Shown here piece by piece: positions 32,559 through 40,690 of a stretch of DNA of 64,000 nucleotides (position 1 is its first letter; every line of letters starts with the position of its first letter). The position numbers and the translations under genes were made by a program. This DNA is from Bradyrhizobium jicamae. Lineage in GTDB: Bacteria; Pseudomonadota; Alphaproteobacteria; Rhizobiales; Xanthobacteraceae. The DNA is taken from contig NZ_JAFCJX010000027.1 in assembly GCF_018130695.1 (NCBI RefSeq), forward strand, positions 1 to 64,000, read 5' to 3'. The notes under the pieces were generated by a model, which saw only the letters and a program-made list of their open reading frames with translations, did no database searches and was not told where the DNA came from.

Positions 32559-33773
32559 ATGAGACCGAACCTGCTCGGCGCAGCCCTGATCGCACTGCTC
32601 GCTCCTATGACGGCGCAGGCGCAGGTCAGCGGCGATGTCGTCAAGATCGGCGTCCTCACCGACATGGCCGGCGTCACCGCCGATGTCACCGGCAAGGGCT
32701 CGCTGGTCGCCGCCGAGATGGCGGTTCGCGAGATCGGCGGCAGCGTGCTCGGCAAGCCGGTGCAGATCATCGCGGCCGATCATCAGCACAAGCCCGACAT
32801 CGGCACCGGCATCGCGCGGCAATGGTTCGACGTCGACGGCGTCGATGCGATCGTCGACGTGCCGAATTCCGGCGTCGCGCTGGCGATCCAGGGCCTCGCC
32901 CGCGAGAAGAAGCGCATCGTGCTGTATTCCGGCGCGGGCACCACCGCGCTGACCAACGAGCAATGCTCGCCCTACGGCGTGCACTGGACCTACGATACTT
33001 ACGCGCTCTCGCATGGCACGGCCTCGGCGGTCGTCAAGGCCGGCGGCAATTCGTGGTTCTTCCTCGCCGCCGACTACGCGTTCGGCCAGCAGCTTCAAAA
33101 AGACGCCAGTGACGTGATCACGGCTGCCGGCGGCAAGGTGGCGGGCGGCGTCCGTCATCCCCTCAACACGCCGGACTTCTCCTCTTTCCTGCTGTCAGCG
33201 CAATCCTCCGGCGCCAAGGTGATCGGCATCGCCAATGCCGGCAGCGACACCATCAATGCGATGAAGCAGGCCAACGAGTTCGGCATCGTCAAGGGCGGCC
33301 AAAACCTCGCGGCGATGATCCTGTTCCTGCAGGACATCCACACGCTCGGCCTGGAAGCCGCGCAAGGCACCTATCTGACCACCGCATCGTACTGGGACCT
33401 CAACGAGGCGACGCGGGCCTGGTCGAAGGAGTTTCTGGCGAAAACCGGCATGCCGCCGTCGATGCTGCAGGCCGGCGTGTACGGCGCGGTGCGGCATTAT
33501 CTGAAAGCCGTCGCGAAAGCCGGCACCGACGACGCCGACAAGGTCGCCGCCGCGATGCGCGAGCTTCCGATCGACGATGTGTTCTCGCAGGACGCAAAAC
33601 TGCGCGAGGACGGCCGCGTGACGCGCACGATGTATCTGGCACGGGTCAAGAAGCCGTCGGAGTCGAAGTATCCCTGGGACTATCTGGAGATCGTGCGCCC
33701 GATCCCGCCGGAGGAAACCGTGTGGCCGCTTGCCGAAAGCAAATGCCCGCTGGTCAAGGGCACCTCGCGGTAA
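32559..33773 (+). CDS. ABC transporter substrate-binding protein, branched-chain amino acid (Leu/Ile/Val-binding) type
   Basis: This is a 404-aa periplasmic protein with a signal peptide (MRPNLLGAALIALLAPMTAQA-QV) and a type I periplasmic binding fold: VVKIGVLTDMAGVTADVTGKGSLVAAEMAVREIGG, HQHKPDIGTGIARQWFD, and TSYWDLNEATRAWSKEF. Members of this family import branched-chain amino acids but also many aromatic and organic acids in rhizobia. It is an orphan here, with no LivHMGF genes. The ATG at 32559 is preferred over 32553 because GGAGG is eight bases before it. Its neighbours, a hydrolase and a benzoylformate decarboxylase-like enzyme, suggest an aromatic acid ligand. Confidence 0.92.
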   Translation: MRPNLLGAALIALLAPMTAQAQVSGDVVKIGVLTDMAGVTADVTGKGSLVAAEMAVREIGGSVLGKPVQIIAADHQHKPDIGTGIARQWFDVDGVDAIVDVPNSGVALAIQGLAREKKRIVLYSGAGTTALTNEQCSPYGVHWTYDTYALSHGTASAVVKAGGNSWFFLAADYAFGQQLQKDASDVITAAGGKVAGGVRHPLNTPDFSSFLLSAQSSGAKVIGIANAGSDTINAMKQANEFGIVKGGQNLAAMILFLQDIHTLGLEAAQGTYLTTASYWDLNEATRAWSKEFLAKTGMPPSMLQAGVYGAVRHYLKAVAKAGTDDADKVAAAMRELPIDDVFSQDAKLREDGRVTRTMYLARVKKPSESKYPWDYLEIVRPIPPEETVWPLAESKCPLVKGTSR

Positions 33774-33924
33774 CCTGCTTCGCGGCATCCTCATCTTGAC
33801 TTCGCCGGGCAATCCATCGAGAGGTGGGTTGCTTTTGCCGTCGCTGAACGGCTAAGGCGGATCAATCGTCGCTCACATTCGGCGCAGCGGCGGAACACAA
33901 GAAGAGATCAAGGGGAGCCGCCCG

Positions 33925-35553
33925 ATGTCGTCCCGCAAGCCCGCCGCGACGAAAAACAAGACCGTCACCGTCAAGGACGCCACCTTCGGCCTGCTGCGCG
34001 CCTTCGGCATCAAAAAGGTGTTCGGCAATCCCGGCTCGACCGAGCTGCCGTTCCTCAGCGACTGGCCCGACGACATCGAGTATGTGCTCGGCCTGCAGGA
34101 AGCATCCGTGGTCGGCATGGCCGACGGTTACGCGCAGGCCACCGGCAATGCCGGCTTCGTCAACCTGCATTCGGGCGCCGGCGTCGGTAATGCGCTCGGC
34201 AACATCTACACCGCGGATCGCAACCAGACGCCGCTGGTGATCACCGCAGGCCAGCAGGCGCGCTCGATCCTGCCGCTGCAGGCTTTTCTCTATGCCGAGC
34301 GCGCAAGCGAGTTTCCGCGGCCTTATGTGAAATACAGCGTCGAGCCGGCGCGGTCGGAGGACGTGCCGGCCGCGATCGCGCGCGCCTATTACGTTGCAAT
34401 GCAGCCGCCGTGCGGGCCGACCTTCGTCTCGATCCCGATCGACGACTGGACCCACCCGACGCAACCGGTGGAAGCGCGCCAGGTCAGCCGCGAGCTCGGG
34501 CCGGATCCGGCTGCGATGAAGGCGCTGGTCAAGGCGCTGGCCGACAGCAAGCGGCCGGCGCTCGTCGTCGGCCCCGGCGTCGATCGTGCACGCGCGGTCG
34601 ATCTGATGGTTGAGGTTGCGGAGAAGGCAAAGGCTGCGGTGTGGGTCAGCCCGTTCTCGGCGCGCTGCTCGTTCCCGGAACGGCATCCGCAATTCGCCGG
34701 CTTCCTGCACGCTTCGCCGGGCCAGCTCTCCGAGGCGTTGCGCGATCACGACCTCGTCGTCGTGATCGGCGCGCCGGTCTTCACCTTCCATGTCGAGGGC
34801 CATGCCGCGATCTTCGACGGCGGAACCACGATCTTCCAGATCACCGACGATCCGACGGCGGCTGCGGTGACACCCTCCGGCCAAAGCATCGTCGCCACCA
34901 TGAAGCCGGCCCTGACGATGCTGCTGGAGATGCTGCCGGAGACGAAGCGCGCCACGCCCGCCGGCCGCACGCTGCCGCCGGCGCCCACTGCTGCCGATCC
35001 GCTGCCGGTCGAATATGTCCTGCATGCACTCTCCAGCGCGATGGGCCCTGACGACGTGCTGGTGGAGGAGGCGCCCTCGCACCGGCCTGCGATGCAGAAG
35101 GTCATGCCGATGCGCGGCCAGGACAGTTTCTACACCATGTCGAGCGGCGGCCTCGGCTACAGCCTGCCCGCCGCCGTCGGCATGGCGCTCGGCCGCGGCA
35201 AGGGACGCACGGTCTGCCTGATCGGCGACGGCTCGGCGATGTATTCGATCCAGGCGCTGTGGACCGCGGTCCAGCGCAAGCTGCCGGTGACCGTCGTGGT
35301 GCTGAACAATTCCGGCTACGGCGCGATGCGCTCGTTCAGCCAGGTCATGCAGGTGCGCAACGTGCCGGGTCTGGAATTGCCCGGCATCGATTTCGTCAAA
35401 CTCGCCGAAGGCATGGGCTGCGACGGGGTGCGGGTGAGCAAGTCATCGGAGCTCGTCAGCGCCTACCAGCGCGGGCTGTCGCACAACGGCGCGAGCCTGA
35501 TCGAGGTGATGGTGGATGCCGCCGTGCCGCTGCTCTACGCAAAGAAGGATTAG
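33925..35553 (+). CDS. mdlC: Benzoylformate decarboxylase-like ThDP enzyme
   Basis: This is a 542-aa full-length ThDP-dependent decarboxylase. The N-terminal FGNPGSTELPFL (Ser38), the ThDP-activating Glu59 in QEASVVGMADGYAQATG, and LHSGAGVGNALGN with His82 match the active-site Ser and His of Pseudomonas benzoylformate decarboxylase; a further His occurs in PVFTFHVEG. The ThDP motif is GDGSAMYSIQALWTAV...LNN. The expected reaction is phenylglyoxylate to benzaldehyde plus CO2, but acetolactate synthase-like relatives act on other 2-oxo acids. It converges with the SDR gene seven bases away. The mandelate-pathway dehydrogenases are not in the window, so the symbol is by similarity. Confidence 0.87.
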   Translation: MSSRKPAATKNKTVTVKDATFGLLRAFGIKKVFGNPGSTELPFLSDWPDDIEYVLGLQEASVVGMADGYAQATGNAGFVNLHSGAGVGNALGNIYTADRNQTPLVITAGQQARSILPLQAFLYAERASEFPRPYVKYSVEPARSEDVPAAIARAYYVAMQPPCGPTFVSIPIDDWTHPTQPVEARQVSRELGPDPAAMKALVKALADSKRPALVVGPGVDRARAVDLMVEVAEKAKAAVWVSPFSARCSFPERHPQFAGFLHASPGQLSEALRDHDLVVVIGAPVFTFHVEGHAAIFDGGTTIFQITDDPTAAAVTPSGQSIVATMKPALTMLLEMLPETKRATPAGRTLPPAPTAADPLPVEYVLHALSSAMGPDDVLVEEAPSHRPAMQKVMPMRGQDSFYTMSSGGLGYSLPAAVGMALGRGKGRTVCLIGDGSAMYSIQALWTAVQRKLPVTVVVLNNSGYGAMRSFSQVMQVRNVPGLELPGIDFVKLAEGMGCDGVRVSKSSELVSAYQRGLSHNGASLIEVMVDAAVPLLYAKKD

Positions 35554-35560
35554 CACCGAC

Positions 35561-36307
35561 TCAGGACGCCAGAAAGCCTCCGTCCGCCGTCAGCACGTGG
35601 CCGACGACATAGGATGACGCGTCCGAGAGCAGCCAGACGACGGCTTCCGCGACCTCTTCCGGCTGTCCCATCCGCCGCAGCGGCAGCCCCGCCGCGACGC
35701 TCGAGACATCGCCGACACCGGAGCGGAGCATCATGTCGGTGACGACGCGGCCGGGCGAAACCGCGTTGATCCGGACACCGCGCGGGGCCGCCTCCATCGC
35801 CGCCGAGCGCATCAGCGAAATCGCCGCCGCCTTCGAGGCCGAATAGAGCGACAGGCCGGAATTCGGATTGCGCACACCGCTCACCGAGGCATTGACGACG
35901 ATCCTGCCCTCGCCGCGCGCGAACATCACCGGAAGCTGATGGCGAAGGCAGAGAAAGATCGAACGCACGTTGGTATCGAAGACGTCGTCATAGACGGCGC
36001 TGCCCTGCTGCTCGATCGGCGCGCGCTTCTCCTGGAAACCGGCGTTGTTGAAGGCGACGTCGAGCCGGCCATGGCGTTCGATAGCCGCTTCCACCAGACG
36101 GGCCACATCCTCCTCGCGGGTCACATCGGCCTTGATGGCAAGCGCCTGTGTGCCCAGCGCCTGGCAGGCCTCCACCGCGGACTCAAGTTCGGCTTCGCGG
36201 CGGCCGGCGATCAGCACCGCCGCAGCACCTTCAGCAGCCATTTTCAGCGCCGAGGCTCGGCCGATGCCGCTGCCGCCGCCGGTCACCAGACAAACCTTTC
36301 CACGCAT
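35561..36307 (-). CDS. Short-chain dehydrogenase/reductase (SDR)
   Basis: This 248-aa classical SDR has the nucleotide-binding GGGSGIG motif in LVTGGGSGIGRAS, NNAG in AFNNAGF, the catalytic Ser in VNASVSG and the YxxxK in YSASK. The C-terminus (VAEAVVWLLSDASSYVVGHVLTADGGF) is typical of FabG-like oxidoreductases. The ATG at 36307 gives the standard length; the frame is open further, into the operator region, but that N-terminus does not look like SDR. It is divergent from the MarR gene at 36439, sharing a palindromic operator candidate, and is probably repressed by it. Confidence 0.9.
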   Translation of the reverse strand: MRGKVCLVTGGGSGIGRASALKMAAEGAAAVLIAGRREAELESAVEACQALGTQALAIKADVTREEDVARLVEAAIERHGRLDVAFNNAGFQEKRAPIEQQGSAVYDDVFDTNVRSIFLCLRHQLPVMFARGEGRIVVNASVSGVRNPNSGLSLYSASKAAAISLMRSAAMEAAPRGVRINAVSPGRVVTDMMLRSGVGDVSSVAAGLPLRRMGQPEEVAEAVVWLLSDASSYVVGHVLTADGGFLAS

Positions 36308-36399
36308 CCGCTCGCCCGGGCCGAGTGAATTTTTGACCGGCAGAACCTCGCCCACGACATCCAGCTCCCACAGAACAGGCCACGCGAAACTTGCGCCGC

Positions 36400-36424
36400 A
36401 TATAGTTGTATGATACAACTATAT
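36400..36424. promoter_or_regulatory. Perfect palindromic MarR-type operator
   Basis: Two perfect 11-bp arms (ATATAGTTGTA at 36400-36410 and TACAACTATAT at 36414-36424) are separated by TGA. It is AT-rich in a GC-rich setting and lies in the 131-bp gap between the divergent SDR and MarR genes, 14 bases before the MarR ATG. The arms carry the GTTGTA/TACAAC half-site style of MarR-family operators, so autoregulation and control of the SDR are likely. Confidence 0.85.
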
Positions 36425-36438
36425 GGCCGGAGTCAAGA

Positions 36439-36900
36439 ATGCCTGCCGCTGACCTGCCCCTCATCGACGACATACGTGCCGCCTCGCGGCAGATGGTGCG
36501 CGAGCTCGGCTTCATGGACGCGACGCTGGCCGCCACCGACTATCCGCCGTCGGCAGTCCATACCATCCTCGAGATCGGCACACGCGGGCCGATGACCTCG
36601 GGCCGGCTTGCCGAATTGCTGCATCTGGAGAAATCAAGCGTCAGCCGTATGGTGCGCAAGCTGATCGAGCACGGCGAGCTGAAGGAAGAACCCGACATCG
36701 ACGACGCGCGGTTCAAATCATTGTCGCTGACCGCCAAGGGACGGCGGACGCTGGCTGCGCTGCATGATTTCGGCCGCCGGCAGGTCGCAGGCGCCCTGGC
36801 ACGGCTGCCGGAGGCCGAGAGGGCCATCGTGCGTGACGGGCTGATGATCTACGCGCGCGCGCTCGGCGCGATGCGGAGCGCAGACGCCGAAATGGCGTAG
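36439..36900 (+). CDS. MarR-family transcriptional regulator
   Basis: This 153-aa regulator has a winged HTH (MTSGRLAELLHLEKSSVSRMVRKLIEHGELKEEPDIDDARFKSLSLTAKG), which is typical of MarR. The ATG at 36439 has GGAG seven bases upstream; an earlier in-frame ATG is inside the palindrome. A perfect 11-bp inverted repeat upstream is a strong operator candidate. It is divergent from the SDR, which it probably controls together with its own gene. The effector is unknown, and an aromatic compound would fit the neighbourhood. Confidence 0.92.
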   Translation: MPAADLPLIDDIRAASRQMVRELGFMDATLAATDYPPSAVHTILEIGTRGPMTSGRLAELLHLEKSSVSRMVRKLIEHGELKEEPDIDDARFKSLSLTAKGRRTLAALHDFGRRQVAGALARLPEAERAIVRDGLMIYARALGAMRSADAEMA

Positions 36901-36918
36901 CCCTTACGTCTCCTGCGT

Positions 36919-37857
36919 TTAGCTCCCGGAAGCCGCCCACTGGAATTCGGGCTGAATGCCCTGCTGGATCAGGCCCCTGCCGAGATCGGCCAGCGAGAAC
37001 ATCGCGCCGATGTCCACCGGGCCGCCATCGGTCCAGCATGACTGCAAGCTCGTCAGCAACGACGACATCGCCTGATTGAAAGCCAATGACGGGTCGGGCG
37101 TGATGGTCGATTTGGTGAAGTTGAACACGGTCGGCATCTGGATGGCGGCGCCGGTAAAGCCCCATTTCCCGTTGGTCTGAACGAGCTGCTTGCCGACAAA
37201 GACCTCCTTGAATTGGTAGTAATGGGCGAGTTCGGTGGTGTTGTCGGGAGGCGGCTGATCGGGATCGCCGGGCGTTCCCTCGCCTTCGGCCTTGATCAGC
37301 GCGATGGCTGCCTGGGCGTCCGCGATCGACTTGATTTGCGTGGCCTCCTTCATGTTGACGAAGTTGGCGTTCAAGTTGATCGCCGGCTGGACCGCCGTGA
37401 AGCCGGCCGCAATCGTGTCGTAAAATGCGCCGATCGTCGCCGGCGCATCGCGCAACGCCATCAGCGCGACCGGCGGAAACTCCGGAAGCTCGATCTGCAT
37501 GAAGACCTGGAGCTGGTTGGGCGACAGCGGTTGCAGGTCAACGGCCAGTTTCTGCGGGATTCCGCCGGGCAATTTGTGGGTCGGATAGGTCGGCACGAAG
37601 TTCGCGTTGGCGATGCTGACCGTGCCGCCGATAGCCGACAGCATGTTGCCGGCGAGCGCGAAGTGAAACATCTCCTGCACGACGACCTGCTCAATGAGGT
37701 CCTGCACATTGCTCGGATCGTCGTTGATCGACCATTGCGCGCAGAGATACGGAGGGATGGTGGCGAACTCCAGCTGCATCGCGGTTTGCAGCGCCGCCTG
37801 CAGGTCGGGGAGCGTCGAGATTCCGTCTGACACGAATTGTGCAATGCTCTTCTTCAT
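36919..37857 (-). CDS. Ferritin-like domain protein (VioB-like iminophenylpyruvate dimer synthase family)
   Basis: This is a 312-aa soluble protein. Its N-terminal 150 residues match the ferritin-like domain found at the end of VioB/RebD/StaD: LQAALQTAMQLEFATIPPYLCAQWSI then VVVQEMFHFALAGNMLSAIGG, which supply the Glu and ExxH diiron ligands. The remainder (KLAVDLQPLSPNQLQVFMQIELPEFPP, later FKEVFVGKQLVQTNGKWGFTG) is also typical of this family. Stand-alone copies like this occur in many bacteria and are not the violacein enzyme itself; their reaction is unknown. The start at 37857 has GGAGG seven bases upstream. It appears monocistronic. Confidence 0.85.
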   Translation of the reverse strand: MKKSIAQFVSDGISTLPDLQAALQTAMQLEFATIPPYLCAQWSINDDPSNVQDLIEQVVVQEMFHFALAGNMLSAIGGTVSIANANFVPTYPTHKLPGGIPQKLAVDLQPLSPNQLQVFMQIELPEFPPVALMALRDAPATIGAFYDTIAAGFTAVQPAINLNANFVNMKEATQIKSIADAQAAIALIKAEGEGTPGDPDQPPPDNTTELAHYYQFKEVFVGKQLVQTNGKWGFTGAAIQMPTVFNFTKSTITPDPSLAFNQAMSSLLTSLQSCWTDGGPVDIGAMFSLADLGRGLIQQGIQPEFQWAASGS

Positions 37858-38034
37858 GCCGCCCTCCGCGATGAGTCCTGATTGATGTGCGCCGCAGCCT
37901 GCCGCTGCCCGTGGCATCCACCTTAACCTAAGATTGTATTTTTGACATGAACAATCGCGATCAACTTTTGGGGATGTGCACGCGAGCGGGCGTGCCTCCC
38001 TCAGACGTCGTCGCGGGATTTTCTGCTTGCTGTT

Positions 38035-38138
38035 GCTACTTGCCGTAGGTCTCGCGCATCTTGGCCTGGATCTTGGCCATGCCGCCGATCCAGCGGTCGT
38101 AATTCTCAGTCTTCTTGCGCATGTAGCCGAGCACCTGC
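38035..38138 (-). pseudogene. Duplicated 3' end of the SDR gene at 39044
   Basis: These 104 bases match 39043-39146 with only two mismatches. In the minus frame they encode the last residues of the SDR (ending MAKIQARMRETYGK then TAG). The copy has no upstream part; at 38138 it runs abruptly into an unrelated relic. It sits beyond the HigBA module, so the module is bracketed by a direct repeat. Confidence 0.9.
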
Positions 38139-38140
38139 AG

Positions 38141-38212
38141 CACCAGGGCGTCAGCCTGATCGAGGCAATGGCGGATTCCGCGATGCCGCTGCCTCACGCG
38201 CAAAAAAGCTAG
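38141..38212 (+). pseudogene. Relic of a ThDP decarboxylase 3' end
   Basis: In the plus frame this encodes HQGVSLIEAMADSAMPLPHA followed by three residues and a TAG stop. It matches the last 23 residues of the benzoylformate decarboxylase-like protein (HNGASLIEVMVDAAVPLLYA) at 13 positions. The match is too diverged to be a recent copy of that gene, so it is the tail of another paralogue, joined directly to the SDR fragment. Confidence 0.7.
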
Positions 38213-38213
38213 A

Positions 38214-38615
38214 TCAGGCTGCGGCCCGTTTCGTCGAACGACTCAGCTTGGCCTTCCGCGGCGGCGGTATCAGCAGGTCGGCCGGCACGCGGAAGCGGGC
38301 CCGCAACCTCTGCACCATCGCCATGCTCAGCCCCTTCTTGCCGCTGAGGACCTCACTGACACGGCTTGGCGTGCCAAGGATGGGCACCATGTCGGCACGG
38401 CTGAGACCGTGTTGATCCATGAGATGCCGGATCAAATCGGCGATGCTCGGTGACCGCCGCGGCCATTTTTGCTCTTCATAGGCAAGGATCAACCGCGCCT
38501 GTGCCTCCAGCCTCGCCACATCGGCCGGGTCATCGGAGTCCCAGAGCCGCTCGACCAGCGCCTGCGCCCGCGCAAGCTCCTTGTCGCTGTCAATCAGGAC
38601 CAGGGTCGCATCCAT
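38214..38615 (-). CDS. higA: HigA-type antitoxin, XRE helix-turn-helix
   Basis: This is a 133-aa antitoxin with an N-terminal acidic and helical part (about 1-58, including WDSDDPADVARLEAQARLILAYEEQKW) and a C-terminal XRE HTH: IADLIRHLMDQHGLSRADMVPILGTPSRVSEVLSGKKGLSMAMVQRLRARF. This matches HigA partners of the HigB family encoded just upstream. The stop lies two bases from the stop of the plus-strand relic. The start ATG at 38615 lies in a 15-bp tandem duplication that also provides a four-codon decoy reading frame between toxin and antitoxin genes. It should bind HigB and the promoter palindrome at 38962. Confidence 0.9.
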   Translation of the reverse strand: MDATLVLIDSDKELARAQALVERLWDSDDPADVARLEAQARLILAYEEQKWPRRSPSIADLIRHLMDQHGLSRADMVPILGTPSRVSEVLSGKKGLSMAMVQRLRARFRVPADLLIPPPRKAKLSRSTKRAAA

Positions 38616-38630
38616 CTAAGTCGCATCCAT
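38616..38630 (-). repeat. Tandem copy of the higA start-codon region
   Basis: The 15-base unit that begins ATGGATGCGAC occurs twice in a row at the higA start. The first copy (38630-38616, minus strand) encodes ATG GAT GCG ACT TAG, a four-codon frame ending immediately before the real ATG at 38615. It is directly after the HigB stop codon (38633-38631), so ribosomes leaving HigB could initiate on the decoy. Confidence 0.8.
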
Positions 38631-38942
38631 CTAAATGGTCTCCGCATCTACCACATCATACTCGGCATGCGTTCCGAAAAAGCGGATCGACAGGACGCCG
38701 GCTTGATACTGCAATCGGCCGACGAGCCGATAGTCATTGCCTTTGATGTTGAACACGACACGCCCCGCTTTAAGTATGCTTGCTTTGGGGTATGACGCTT
38801 TCACATCCTCGGGATTCCGCCAGCCTGCCCTGCCAACGATGTCGAGCCACGCATCGTACTGCGATCGTGCCGCTTTAATCCCCTTATGCCCGGCGCGGGA
38901 TGCAAAGTACCTCTCAACGACATCGGTTCCGATGACGATCAT
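38631..38942 (-). CDS. higB: HigB-type mRNA interferase toxin
   Basis: This 103-aa toxin of the HigB (RelE-superfamily) type has ASILKAGRVVFNIKGNDYRLVGRLQYQ and the C-terminal VLSIRFFGTHAEYDVVDAETI, both characteristic of HigB_toxin. It would cleave mRNA at the ribosome when free of HigA. The gene precedes the antitoxin gene, the usual HigBA order. A perfect 6-3-6 palindrome starts about 20 bases upstream. The module is bracketed by the duplicated SDR end. Confidence 0.9.
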   Translation of the reverse strand: MIVIGTDVVERYFASRAGHKGIKAARSQYDAWLDIVGRAGWRNPEDVKASYPKASILKAGRVVFNIKGNDYRLVGRLQYQAGVLSIRFFGTHAEYDVVDAETI

Positions 38943-38961
38943 GATCGACTATGGCATACAT

Positions 38962-38976
38962 TTCCAAAAATTGGAA
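38962..38976. promoter_or_regulatory. Palindromic operator candidate for HigBA
   Basis: TTCCAA (38962-38967), AAA and TTGGAA (38971-38976) form a perfect inverted repeat. It is 20 bases upstream of the HigB start, the expected place for HigA autoregulation. Confidence 0.7.
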
Positions 38977-39043
38977 GACGCGACAACAATGTTCGCTTTG
39001 CAAAAAGGCCCTATCCGACCGCCGGCTGTCAGGACCGGCTCCG

Positions 39044-39838
39044 CTACTTGCCGTAGGTCTCGCGCATCCTGGCCTGGATCTTGGCCATGCCGCCGATCCA
39101 GCGGTCGTAATTCTCGGTCTTCTTGCGCATGTAGCCGAGCACCTGCGGGTGCGGCAGGATCAGGAAGGTCTCCTGCTCCAGGCCTTTCAGCACGTCCTGC
39201 GCGACCTGCTCGGGGGTGAGATCGCCGTCACCGGATTGCGGACCCTTGGGGATGCCGCGCAGCATGTTGGTGTCGACGCCCTGCGGGCAGAGGATCGAGA
39301 CCTTGATGTTGTCGGCGCGGTGCGAGATCGCAAGATTCTCGGCGAAGCCGACCGCGGCGTGCTTCGTCGTCGAGTAAGCGGGGCTGCCGACCTGCGATAG
39401 GAGGCCCGCCGCGGAAATCGTGTTGAGGAAATAGCCGCCGCCACGCGCCTTCATCCGTGGCACCAGGTGCCGCGCCGCGTAGACATGGGCCATCACATGG
39501 ATCGCCCAGCTGCGCGACCACGGCTCGTCCGAGGTGCCGCCGGCATTGACCGACAGCGGATCGAAGCCACCGCCGATGCCGGCATTGGAGCAGAACAGCC
39601 CGATCGGGCCGAACATCTGCTCGGTCGCCTCGATCACATGCAGGATGTTCTTCTCCTGGCCGACGTCGCACTTGAATGCAGCGCCGCCGACGGACGCCGC
39701 GACCGCTTCCGCATGGGCATGATCGAGATCGACGACCACGACCTTGGCCGCGCCGGAGGCATGGAACGCCTCGCACAGCGCCTTGCCGATGCCATTGCCA
39801 CCGCCGGTGACCACAACGACCTTACCCGCGACCTGCAT
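39044..39838 (-). CDS. Short-chain dehydrogenase/reductase (SDR)
   Basis: This SDR is 264 aa from the preferred start. The coenzyme motif is VVVTGGGNGIGKAL, then CSNAG in place of NNAG, the catalytic region LNTISAAGL and YSTTK. It is of the classical or extended C-terminal type with a helical tail (YMRKKTENYDRWIGGMAKIQ). I prefer Met at 39838, six bases after GGGAGG; the ATG at 39844 is directly next to the Shine-Dalgarno and would be too close. Substrate is unknown. Its last 104 bases are duplicated at 38035-38138. Confidence 0.9.
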   Translation of the reverse strand: MQVAGKVVVVTGGGNGIGKALCEAFHASGAAKVVVVDLDHAHAEAVAASVGGAAFKCDVGQEKNILHVIEATEQMFGPIGLFCSNAGIGGGFDPLSVNAGGTSDEPWSRSWAIHVMAHVYAARHLVPRMKARGGGYFLNTISAAGLLSQVGSPAYSTTKHAAVGFAENLAISHRADNIKVSILCPQGVDTNMLRGIPKGPQSGDGDLTPEQVAQDVLKGLEQETFLILPHPQVLGYMRKKTENYDRWIGGMAKIQARMRETYGK

Positions 39839-39873
39839 GGCCATCCTCCCTTGTTGTTGTCTTGTTCGGTTCG

Positions 39874-40569
39874 TCAGCTCTTCAAGACGACGTCGACCAC
39901 CGCCGTATAATGGCAGGCTGCGCCGAGCAAGACAAAACAGTGCCAGATCACGTTCTGGAAGCGCAAGCGCTGCCAGGCATGGAAGATCACGCCGAAGCTG
40001 TAGAGCACGCCGCCGGCGACCACGAAGCCGAGCGCCACGGCCGGCAAGGTCTTCATTACGGCATCATAGAGCATCATGCCGCTCCAGCCCATCGCCAGAT
40101 AAAGCCCGACCGCGACGCGGTCGTAGCGGCCGGGATAGCGGAATTTGAGCACGATGCCGACGATCGCCAGGCACCAGACCCCGACCAGCAGCGCGATCGC
40201 GAAATAACTCTCCTTCACCTGCATGATGAAGGGCGTGTAGGTCGCGGCGATCAACAGATAGATCGCCGAATGGTCGTAGCGGCGCAGCAGCCATTTGGCG
40301 CGCGACACCGGCCACAGATTATAGGTCGCCGAAAAGGTCAGCATGGCGAGAAGTCCGGCGACATAGATCGAAACCACGACGACGTCGAAGGTGGTGGCAT
40401 AGACCGCGGTCAGCACCACCAGCGCGGTCGCCGCCACCAGGCCAAAACAAATGCCGACGATGTGGACCACGCCGTCGGCGATCAGCTCGGCGCGGTCGTA
40501 GTTCCACAGCGCGGTGCCGGCCGCGTGGATCGAGGTCTGGGCGAGTTGCTTCAAGCGGAAGATCGTCAT
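39874..40569 (-). CDS. Hemolysin III / PAQR-family membrane protein
   Basis: This 231-aa membrane protein has seven predicted helices and the hemolysin III family pattern: ADGVVHIVGICFG, SATYNLWPVSRAKWLLRRYDHSAIYLLIAATYTPF and the final IWHCFVLLGAACHYTAV. The conserved His and Asp residues (HI, YDHS, WH, CHY) correspond to those proposed to bind zinc in the PAQR fold, for example in adiponectin receptors and YqfA. Function in bacteria is poorly defined, although membrane-lipid homeostasis is suggested. A short intergenic gap separates it from the SDR on the same strand. Confidence 0.92.
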   Translation of the reverse strand: MTIFRLKQLAQTSIHAAGTALWNYDRAELIADGVVHIVGICFGLVAATALVVLTAVYATTFDVVVVSIYVAGLLAMLTFSATYNLWPVSRAKWLLRRYDHSAIYLLIAATYTPFIMQVKESYFAIALLVGVWCLAIVGIVLKFRYPGRYDRVAVGLYLAMGWSGMMLYDAVMKTLPAVALGFVVAGGVLYSFGVIFHAWQRLRFQNVIWHCFVLLGAACHYTAVVDVVLKS

Positions 40570-40690
40570 GCCGGACCTGTTCCTCTATGGCTCGCTTCAT
40601 CATGGGTATCGCAGGGGCGGTAAGGCAACCCCCTCGCCTGCAAAGGCGCCGGAAATGTGAAGCTTGATTTTGGCCGTGCAATCGCCACCT

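Noticed and set aside
37976..38212. 78-aa plus-strand frame before HigA
   Set aside because: A chimera: its first part is antisense to the duplicated SDR end and only its last 23 residues resemble a ThDP enzyme, so it is treated as two relics.
38035..39146. The 104-bp repeats as attachment sites of an integrative element
   Set aside because: No integrase or recombinase lies between them, and only a TA module and a gene relic are present; described as a duplication instead.
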